Assembly: GCA_944320465.1 (NCBI GenBank)
Contig: CALUHO010000004.1
Span: 1-64,000, forward strand
DNA: 64,000 bases
Reading direction: 5' to 3'
DNA from: an uncultured Bacteroidales bacterium
GTDB lineage: Bacteria > Bacteroidota > Bacteroidia > Bacteroidales > P3
The position numbers and the translations under genes are program-made. Below are positions 43,473 through 52,200 of the stretch, piece after piece; positions within the stretch are counted from its first letter, which is position 1, and each line of letters begins with the position of its first letter. Below the pieces are notes generated by a model. The model made no database searches. It was not told the DNA's origin and was given only the letters and a program-made list of their open reading frames with translations.

Positions 43473-46400
43473 ATGTTAAACAAAATCATAAATTTTTCGC
43501 TTCACAATAAGCTCTTTGTGATGCTGGGCGTGGTGCTGCTGGTGTTAGGCGGCTATTACTCCATGCGGCATTTGGATATCGACGTGTTCCCGGATTTGAC
43601 CGCGCCTACGGTGGTGGTCATGACCGATGCCGAGAACATGGCCACCGAGGAAGTGGAACGCTTGGTGACCTTCCCGATAGAGACGGCAGTCAACGGGGCT
43701 ACCGACGTGCGCCGGGTCCGTTCCTCCTCCCGTCCGGGAGCTTCCTTTGTCTGGGTGGAATTTGATTGGGGTACAGATATCTATCGCGCCCGTCAGATTG
43801 TCAGCGAGAAGATGGTGACCCTGGAGGGCAGTCTTCCCGAAGGGATTACTCCCGTTTTGGCGCCCCAGACCAGCGTGATGGGCGAAATCCTCTTTGTGGG
43901 AGTCGAAGCCGATTCCACCGACATCATGGAACTGCGGACCTTGGCCGACTGGGTAATCAAGCCTGCCATCCTGGCTACCGGCGGCGTATCGCAGGTGACA
44001 GTCATGGGCGGGGATTACAAGCAGTACCAAGTGCTGGCCGACCCGGTGGCGATGAATGCCTATGGTGTCAGCTTGCAGGAACTGGCCGAAGCAGTTTCGG
44101 GCATCAGCGAGAATTCCACCGGCGGGGTCGTCCGCGAGTATGGCAACGAGTTCGCGATCCGCGGCATGGCCCGTACCACGGATTTGGAAGAATTGGGCAG
44201 CAGCTTGGTCAAACTCAACGAGCAAGGTTTCCCCATCACGATCAATGATGTGGCCAAGGTGGTGATTGCCCCGGCCGTCAAGATGGGCTATGCCAGCACC
44301 AATGCGCATCCTTCCATCCTGATGACCATTTCCAAGCAGCCCAATGTCAACACCTTGGAAGTGACCGAAGATATTCTGGCCACTTTGGAATCGCTCAAAG
44401 GCAACCTTCCTCCGGATGTGATTCTGGATACGGATATCTTCCGCCAGTCGGACTTTATCGAAGCATCGGTTCGCAATGTAGGCCGGAGCTTGGTAGAAGG
44501 TGCTGTTTTCGTTATCATCATCCTTTTTGTTTTCTTGGGAAGTTTCCGTACCACTCTGATTTCCGTGGTCGCAATCCCGCTTTCCCTTCTGGGTACGGTT
44601 ATCGTACTGTATCTGTTCGGGCAGAACATCAATACAATGACCTTGGGAGGCATGTGCATCGCGATTGGCTCGTTAGTGGACGATGCCATCATCGATGTGG
44701 AAAACGTATACAAGAAACTACGTAAAAACCGTCTTTTGCCTAAGGAAGAACGAGAACCTGTCACCAAGGTGGTCTTTGAGGGTTCTACTGAAATCAGAGC
44801 CTCTATCCTGAACGCCACCTTTATCATCATCGTGGCTTTTTCTCCCTTGTTCTTCCTGTCGGGCATGGAAGGCCGGATGCTGAAGCCTCTGGGGCTAGCT
44901 TATATCATCTCTTTGCTGATGTCGCTTCTGGTAGCGATGACCGTGACCCCGTTGCTTTGCAAGATAATGCTTGGGAAAGAGAACTATCTGGCACGGAATG
45001 AAAAAGAAAGCTGGTTGTCACGTAAGCTGTCGACCTCTTACCGTCATGGCCTTGCTTGGGCTTTAGGGCATAAGCGTGCTGTGGTAGGAACGGCGGCCGC
45101 GGCCTTGGTGGCGGCGATTGCCGTCTATTTCACGCTCGGCCACAGTTTCCTGCCCAATTTCAACGAAGGTTCGTTGACCATTTCAGCAGTTTCCAAGCCG
45201 GGACTTTCGCTCGACCTCAGTAACCAGATAGGCAACACGATAGAGAAGCAGTTGCTTAGCATAGACGAAGTTGTGTCAACATCCCGAAGGACTGGACGAG
45301 GGGAATTGGACGAACACTCCCAGTCCACGAACAGTGCCGAAATCGAGGTGAAATTCAATCTGGAAGACCGCAGCAAGGACGAGTTCATGGAGGAAGTCCG
45401 TGCCAAGCTGGCGGAAGTCCCCGGTGTGGTCACTTCGGTCGGCCAGCCGCTCAGTCATCGGATAGACCATATCCTGTCAGGTACCCAAGCCGGTATCGCT
45501 ATCAAGATTTTCGGGCCTGATCTGAGCCGGCTCTTCATGCTGGGGAATCAAATCAAAGACCAGATACAAGGCATTGAAGGCGTGGTGGATCTCAATGTGG
45601 AACAGCAGACCGAGACACCTCAGCTCCAGATTCGAGCCAACCGTCCCATGCTGGCACGTTACGGCATCACGATAGACCAGTTCAACCGGTTCATCGAATT
45701 GTCGTTCCCAGGCACGAAGTTGGGCGAAGTGTATGAAGGCCAGCGGAGCTTCGATTTGGTGATTCGCTTGCAGGAACCTTATACGCAGACCATTGAAGGA
45801 CTTTCGTCCGCTTTGATTACGACGGGTGCAGGTGCCAAAGTGCCGTTAAGCGAAGTGGCCGAGATTGTCTCTACCAACGGCCCCAATTCGGTGAGCCGGG
45901 AAAATGTGCAGCGTAAATTGGTGGTTTCCTGCAATGTGGCGGGTCGGGACATGGAAAGCGTAGTCAATGAGATTCGGCATACGGTGGCTGAAAATGTGGA
46001 TCTTGGGGAAGATTACCGGGTGGAGTACGGCGGGCAGTTCGAGAGTGCCGAAAGTGCATCCCGGACGTTGGCGCTGGTGTTTGTGGCCGCTTTGTTTCTG
46101 ATTTTTTGTATTCTGTACTCCGAATTTCGTCATGTGGGTCTTTCCTTGCTGATTTTGGTCAACTTGCCTTTGGCGTTGATTGGAGGGGTGTTCGCGATAC
46201 GGATCTCGTCCGGTATTGTCAGCATTCCGTCCATTATCGGCTTCATTACCCTTTTCGGCATCGCGATTCGGAACGGGATATTGTTGGTGGCGGAATACGA
46301 GCGTTTGGGCGGTGGTACGTTGAATCCGAGACCTTCGGATTCGGCGCAGGAGAGGGAAGAAAAACGCCTTCGTTTGCGTGAAATCATTACCGAGGGTTCG

Positions 46401-48035
46401 ATAGACCGTCTCAATCCTATCCTGATGACGGCTTTGACGGCGGCCTTGGCTTTGATTCCGCTGATCATGAATGGAGACAAGAGCGGAAACGAAATACAAA
46501 GTCCTATGGGAATCGTGGTGTTAGGAGGTCTGATTACCTCCACTTTGCTGAATGTTTTTGTGGTCCCGGCCCTGTACGAATGGTTCCGGAAGCGTCTTCG
46601 GAAAAAGGACGTGGAAGCCCATGAAGTGGAATGGGATGCCCGTTATGATGATCCCCAGATGCTGCATCCGGGCATGGTTCGGCATGAAGCCCAGTTGCGT
46701 TTGAGCCGGTTCGGTTCGGGGAACGCGGTCATGAAGGCGGTTTTGCTGCTCTGCCTGTTCTCTTTGGGTCTCTGGGCGATGCCGGCTCAGGCGCAAGAGC
46801 TTCAAACGCAAGAAATTCCGGCGGAGACATCGGCGAACGAACCGCACCGAGTGGCAGCGATGGATATAAAAGAAACTGCTGCGGATCAGAACCCGACGGT
46901 TTTGCATGCGGCCGACTATACGGACGTCCTGTCGGCTATCGACCAGTACAGTCCGTTGCTGAAAGCCTCGCGCCAGCAGATGGAGGCCGACTTGCGGGGC
47001 AACCACACCGGCAATGTGCCGGAAAACCCGGAGTTCGGTTTCGGCTATTTTTGGATGATAGGCAATTCGGCCGGTCAGCGTGTGGACTTCGAGGCGAGTC
47101 AGAGTTTTGATTTTCCTTCGGTATATGTCTATAAGAGCCGGATGGCCAAAAGCAACGACAGTGCGGTCTATTACCGTTTTGCCAACGAGCGGGCACAGAT
47201 TATGCTGCAAGCGCAGAATCTGTGCGTGGAGTTGATATACAACAATGCGCTGATGCGGATTTTGGAGCAGCGTTTGGAAAGTGCCCGGAAAGTGGCATCC
47301 TCTTACCAGGAACAGTTGGCCCAAGGCGGAACTTCTATTTTGGAAGCCAACAAGGCGGAATTGAACCTTCTCGGTGTGGAAAGCGAGATGGCGGCCTTGC
47401 AGGCGGAGATGGACAGGTTGAAATCCGACCTCAAGCGGCTGACCGGAGGCATTGAAGTGAACCTGAGCCAGACGCGTTTCCCAGATGTGGTTCTGCCGGA
47501 AAGCTTTGAACTTTGGTTCGCCGGCATCATGGGTACGAACCCGCTGATGCAGCAAGCCATGAACGAGAGCTTGGCCAAGGAGCAGAATGTCAAGGTGAAC
47601 GTATCGGAGGCATTGCCCAAGTTTTCGGTGGGGTACAAGGGCGAGGATGTGTTTAACGATGGTTTCAACGGGATTGCCGTGGGAATGAGCATTCCTTTGT
47701 GGGAGAACAAGAACCGGGTCAAGCAGGCCCGTTTGGAGTCCGAGGCGGCGCAGAACCGGATCCTGGATGTGCAATGGCAGCTCAAAGCCCAGCTGGAAAC
47801 CCTTTATTACAAGGCACTGCGTTTGCAGCCGGTGGTGAACCGTTACCGGGAAGCGCTTTCGGCCTTGGATAATCTGCCTTATATCGAAAGGGCTTTGGAA
47901 AACGGGGAGTTCTCCTTGATGGATTATCTGGGCGAGTTGGAATACCAGTTCGACATGATGGAAGCCTATTTGCAGGCCGAACGGGACTTGGCACTCAGTT
48001 GGAGCGAACTCCGCTGGGTGGCAGGATCGTTGTAG
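43473..48035 (+). CDS. CusA/CzcA-type RND metal pump fused to a TolC-like outer-membrane domain
   Basis: The 1,520-residue protein joins two proteins. Residues 1-1060 are a heavy-metal RND pump: AENMATEEVERLVTFPIETAV, the TM4 motif GGMCIAIGSLVDDAIIDVEN with the proton-relay acidic pair, and 12 predicted membrane helices. After the last helix, residues 1087-1110 form MKAVLLLCLFSLGLWAMPAQ with an AxA-like cleavage site, exactly a signal peptide, then about 400 residues of outer-membrane efflux protein (two OEP repeats with long helices such as QEQLAQGGTSILEANKAELN). The internal ATG at 46731 could also serve as an independent start. It exports metal ions (Cu, Ag, Zn, Co or Cd; not decidable) with the CusB-like gene upstream. 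Confidence 0.88.
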   Translation: MLNKIINFSLHNKLFVMLGVVLLVLGGYYSMRHLDIDVFPDLTAPTVVVMTDAENMATEEVERLVTFPIETAVNGATDVRRVRSSSRPGASFVWVEFDWGTDIYRARQIVSEKMVTLEGSLPEGITPVLAPQTSVMGEILFVGVEADSTDIMELRTLADWVIKPAILATGGVSQVTVMGGDYKQYQVLADPVAMNAYGVSLQELAEAVSGISENSTGGVVREYGNEFAIRGMARTTDLEELGSSLVKLNEQGFPITINDVAKVVIAPAVKMGYASTNAHPSILMTISKQPNVNTLEVTEDILATLESLKGNLPPDVILDTDIFRQSDFIEASVRNVGRSLVEGAVFVIIILFVFLGSFRTTLISVVAIPLSLLGTVIVLYLFGQNINTMTLGGMCIAIGSLVDDAIIDVENVYKKLRKNRLLPKEEREPVTKVVFEGSTEIRASILNATFIIIVAFSPLFFLSGMEGRMLKPLGLAYIISLLMSLLVAMTVTPLLCKIMLGKENYLARNEKESWLSRKLSTSYRHGLAWALGHKRAVVGTAAAALVAAIAVYFTLGHSFLPNFNEGSLTISAVSKPGLSLDLSNQIGNTIEKQLLSIDEVVSTSRRTGRGELDEHSQSTNSAEIEVKFNLEDRSKDEFMEEVRAKLAEVPGVVTSVGQPLSHRIDHILSGTQAGIAIKIFGPDLSRLFMLGNQIKDQIQGIEGVVDLNVEQQTETPQLQIRANRPMLARYGITIDQFNRFIELSFPGTKLGEVYEGQRSFDLVIRLQEPYTQTIEGLSSALITTGAGAKVPLSEVAEIVSTNGPNSVSRENVQRKLVVSCNVAGRDMESVVNEIRHTVAENVDLGEDYRVEYGGQFESAESASRTLALVFVAALFLIFCILYSEFRHVGLSLLILVNLPLALIGGVFAIRISSGIVSIPSIIGFITLFGIAIRNGILLVAEYERLGGGTLNPRPSDSAQEREEKRLRLREIITEGSIDRLNPILMTALTAALALIPLIMNGDKSGNEIQSPMGIVVLGGLITSTLLNVFVVPALYEWFRKRLRKKDVEAHEVEWDARYDDPQMLHPGMVRHEAQLRLSRFGSGNAVMKAVLLLCLFSLGLWAMPAQAQELQTQEIPAETSANEPHRVAAMDIKETAADQNPTVLHAADYTDVLSAIDQYSPLLKASRQQMEADLRGNHTGNVPENPEFGFGYFWMIGNSAGQRVDFEASQSFDFPSVYVYKSRMAKSNDSAVYYRFANERAQIMLQAQNLCVELIYNNALMRILEQRLESARKVASSYQEQLAQGGTSILEANKAELNLLGVESEMAALQAEMDRLKSDLKRLTGGIEVNLSQTRFPDVVLPESFELWFAGIMGTNPLMQQAMNESLAKEQNVKVNVSEALPKFSVGYKGEDVFNDGFNGIAVGMSIPLWENKNRVKQARLESEAAQNRILDVQWQLKAQLETLYYKALRLQPVVNRYREALSALDNLPYIERALENGEFSLMDYLGELEYQFDMMEAYLQAERDLALSWSELRWVAGSL

Positions 48036-48061
48036 TTTGCCTGTTGGAATCTTTTGAAAAG

Positions 48062-48099
48062 AAGCCCCGGTCAGGATTGGTTCTTGGCCGGGGCTTTTC
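48062..48099 (+). terminator. Intrinsic terminator of the pump operon
   Basis: AAGCCCCGG (48062-48070) pairs with CCGGGGCTT (48088-48096) around a 17-nt loop and is followed by TTCTT. It lies 26 bp after the RND-OEP stop. Confidence 0.75.
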
Positions 48100-48150
48100 T
48101 TATGAAAGCGGGCTCGCTGATCGGGCGGGATGTTCTGCCAAGGCGGGTTG

Positions 48151-48338
48151 AACCCCAATCGGCCATTAGACTTTGGGGAGATTGCCCGCTATGCAGCATG
48201 CTTCTCGCGCCGAAGGGTGTAACGGGCCACGTTGGGTATAGCGAGGAGCAGGACGCGGACAAAGGCGAGCAAGATGCCCAAGAGCCTTATCCTCGGAATC
48301 GGCAACAGAAACGGCGAGTCTAATGACTGATTTGGGTT
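48151..48338. repeat. Family 1 palindromic repeat, degenerate, reverse orientation
   Basis: The left end reads AACCCCAATCGGCCATTAGA and the right end CTAATGACTGATTTGGGTT. The interior has deletions and changes around the CG-rich core. Confidence 0.8.
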
Positions 48339-48645
48339 GAAGGATGGGACGTTGCCGGAGAATTGCGGAATTTGAACCCTTTTGGCGAATTTTCAGACTA
48401 CGTTTTTTATGGGTTGATGAAAATTGTTGTTTTGTAAATAAATAATTAATTATTAGTTGAATAAACTTGTATTTGCCTGCTTTTCCTTCCTACGGTAAGC
48501 TATGACAGATAGGGAGAAAGGCGCATAAGGCTCTTTTTTTCCTTTTTGCTTCAGGTCTTTGTTCTGACAGTGGCATCTTTGTATCATCCCGGATGATTGC
48601 AGAAGAGAATTGCGGCAAATCAAAGCCGGGCTTTTTGCATCATTA
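48339..48645. other. Gene-free stretch between two repeats
   Basis: About 300 bp with an AT-rich part near 48430 and no supported gene, tRNA or strong promoter. Only repeat DNA lies on either side. Confidence 0.3.
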
Positions 48646-48842
48646 CACCCAAATCGGTCATTAGACACGCTGTGTCCGTTTCTGATTGGGGAAATGAGGC
48701 ATTCGGACATTTTGCCCGCCTCTGTCCGCATCCTGATTCTCGCTACGCCTCGACGTAGCCCGCTACGCCTTCGGCTAGACGAGAAGCATGCTGCATGACA
48801 CAAGCGGGCAATCTCCCCAAAGTCTAATGACCGATTTGGGTT
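48646..48842. repeat. Family 1 palindromic repeat
   Basis: A near-consensus copy, in opposite orientation to the one at 48151, 300 bp away. Confidence 0.9.
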
Positions 48843-49018
48843 AAAAATTTCATGTTATGAGACAGCATTATGCGAAGAAAGTGCTGACGGTGGTTTTCAT
48901 CCATAATTGCAGGTTTCTCCGCAAGAAACCTGCACGGATACATCCAAACCTCATCACAAGATTTACGAACAAGTCCGAGAGACACCGGGAAACCGGGCGA
49001 ACCGGGTCGAACCCATTA

Positions 49019-49224
49019 AGAAGCTGTTTAAATTTATTTGTTTAGGCCATCGGGAGGGGATTTCGAGGAATGGCGCCGCGTTTTTCAAAGGAGGATAGCC
49101 AAGCTATCTGACGTGAAAAACGCAAGCCAGACCCGAAATAGCCCCCGATGGGCAAACAAAATCCTGAAACCGCCCCTTGAAAATCCATTCTTTTCAGGAT
49201 TGTAAAAAATTTTAAACAGCTTCT
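49019..49224. repeat. Family 2 palindromic repeat
   Basis: A full copy nearly identical to that at 43213. It ends 37 bp before the ATG of the M6 protease gene. Confidence 0.9.
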
Positions 49225-49261
49225 AAATTTTCCATATATCCACCAACAAAACATTTACACC

Positions 49262-52200
49262 ATGAAACACTTCAAAATCAAACATCTTGCTGTGTTTTTC
49301 GTCTTTTTCGCGTTCTGTATGGAGGCCGGAGCCGTACCGGCATCGCGCAAAGCCATCAAAACGACCCAAGCGGACGGCAGCACCTTGACCATCCTCATCC
49401 ATGGGGATGAGAATCTGTCTTGGATTACCACCTTGGACGGATATTCCATCCAACGCAACGCCGAAGGATTCTTCGAGTACGTCAGCCGCATCGAAGACAA
49501 CCGGCCCGTGCTTTCCGGAATCCGCGCCCAAGAGCCGGATGAGCGCAAAGCAAAGACCGACAGGTTCCTGCAAGGCATTCCCAAAGGCCTGAGACCACAA
49601 CGGAACCCGGAAAAACCGGTTGAAATCCGGGCGAAAGGTTTTCCCGGGCAAACAGACGGGAACGACACGGAAACGGGTTCGCCCAAAAACGGAAACCCGG
49701 CCAAAGGCAGCATGGCCGATGCCGATGCCTGGCAAAACAACTTCTATGAATACGGTGACCAAAGCCAAATCAAGGGAGTTCTGGTCCCTGTGAATTTCCT
49801 CGATTGCCCGCTTACCTATTCCCAAGAGGAAATCGAAGGCATCATGAACGAACCGGGCTACGACAAGAACGGAGCCAAAGGTAGCGTCCACGATTATTTC
49901 GACGCCATGTCGCAAGGGAAATTCAATTTCCACATAGAGGTGCTACCGCCTATCACAGCCTACAAGAACCGGGACGGTTACGGCCGGGGCGGAGACCATT
50001 TGAAAGCCGAGGTTTACCGCTACGTGCTTTCCGTACTGGGGGATACCTGGGTGGATTACGACCTGGACAGGGACGGTTACATCGACCACATCAGCATCCT
50101 CTTCGCCGGGATGGGACAGGAAATCGACCCCTCCAATACTATGCTTATATGGAGCCATAACGGATACACGACCTACGATGTGATTTACCGCAACACCAAT
50201 ATCTCACTCATTGCCGAAATCGACAACCGGGACGGCGTGCAAGGCATCGAAACCTATTGCCATGAATTCGGCCATGCCTTGGGACTTCCCGACTTTTACG
50301 ACACCGAATATTCCGGAGGGGATGCTTCGCGGCCCGACCAACACGAACTGATGAGCGCCAACACGGCTTCGGGCCACCCGGTCCCGATGAGCGCGTTTTC
50401 CCGCTGGATCCTTGGATGGACGGGCTTCAAAACCCTTTCGGCGGCAAGCCCGGGCGATTACGAGCTGCAAGACATGTTGCAGGAACCGACCGCCTGGCGT
50501 TACTACACCCAAAGTCCCGGAGAGTTCTTCCTCATCGAGAACCGGAGCCTGCTCAACACCTGGCAGGACCGGGAGGATTTAGGCCATGGGATGTTGGTTT
50601 TCCGGGTGGACTCTGCCCGGTATATGCAAGGAATCCGCGACAATACGGTCAACAACGAGGCTTCCCGCCTGGCTTTCCAGTTGCTGCGGGCCGACAATGA
50701 CAACAGCTACGACAGCCCGCAAGGGGATTATTTCCCTAACGGAGGCCTGTACACGGAATTCAGTGATCAAAGCACGCCTTCCTCGCTTTCCTATGCCGGA
50801 ACAGCCACCGATCTTCCCCTGACAGGCATCACGGAAAACGAAAATGTAATCCGCTTCCATTTTGCCGGACAAGGGCAGAGCGTCCTGGCAGCCACCTTGG
50901 AAGCAGAAGAAACAACGGACTGGGGCCATTACCGGGTCGAAGGAGCCATCGTTTCCACCCAAGGGGCCGAATGCCGGGAAGCAGGTATCTGTTACAGCCT
51001 GTTACCTTTGCCGACCACCAGCGGCAACAAGGTGAACGCAACGGAAGTTCCCCGGAACGGCGCTTTTGAAATCGACTTGGATTTAAGTTCCTTCGCAGAA
51101 AACGCCCGTATCAATTACCGGGCCTATGCCTTGGACGGCCAAGGGAACACCGTTTACGGTTCGGTAAAGCAAATCCAATTGCCTGCAAAAAGAATCCGTG
51201 TGGAAACCGAATACGAGGCCACCATGGGAAATGGAGGTATCCAAGAAGAGGAAGAAGGGCTTTATACCCTGAAACCTTTGGACCTTTCCGGATTGCAAAA
51301 CCCGGTCATCGACTTCTACGGCCCTGACCTCTGGATTGGGGAAAACGGTATTGAAAACGCCTACTTGCAAGTATCCCCCGATGGAGGCAAGACTTGGAAA
51401 ACCCTTCACATGGACGGGCTTTCCTACCCTCTCCAGAACAACCGGACAAGCACGCGGACCTCTTTTCTCCTGCCAGAAGCCTCCGCGAACTATCAAATCC
51501 GGTTCATCGGCGATATTTACAACGACCACCGGGCCGTGGTCCGCAGCGGGGAGGCTTACAATTTCATCCCGATGGATTCGGCCTTGTACTTCGCTTCCGA
51601 AGCCGAAGGAGGAAACTATACCGAACAGGAACTGAGCGAGGATGCGGGGTTTTACAAACGTTGGGAACTCCGTTCGGTCAACACCTCCCAAGCCTCTTTC
51701 CCGGTAGCCCGGTTCAAGCTTTCGGGCGGAAACAACAATAGTGGCGAAGACCTCGTCCTCGTGAAAACCGGATCGGAGAGCCTGTACCAAGTCGCCGGCA
51801 GACTGAAAGACCGGCCCGACTATTGTTACACCAGCAGTAGCAACTACATGGGTTACGATTGGCTCTACAAGTCAGGAAGCAATATCCGGACCCGGAGCAA
51901 GGAGATCCTGCCTACCCTCGTTGTCCCGCTTCCGGTGGATGAATGCGTGCAACTCCTGTTCCACAGCGCGGCGGAAGTGGAAGTGACTGACCTGGGCGAT
52001 CCGCAGGGCCTGGCCATACAAGAACTCCGGGCCATCGACCTGAACACCGTGGAAATCGAAGGCATCAACCTTTGGCAAAACGAGCAAGGTCTTGCCTTGT
52101 TCGGCGAGGAAAGGGGAATCTGCTGGAACACGGAAAATACGCCCTCCACGGCCAACAAAGTCGAGCTTCCCGCCGAAGAATACTTCCTGCAAGCCCTTCC

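Noticed and set aside
43473..46730. Separate adjacent genes for pump and channel instead of a fusion
   Set aside because: No stop codon lies between the two parts in the frame, and CusA-OEP fusions exist in this phylum; the internal start is kept as an alternative in the findings.
46521..48158. Long antisense ORF opposite the RND-OEP gene
   Set aside because: It mirrors the GC-skewed codon pattern of the sense gene, has no family motif, and the sense gene is fully supported.
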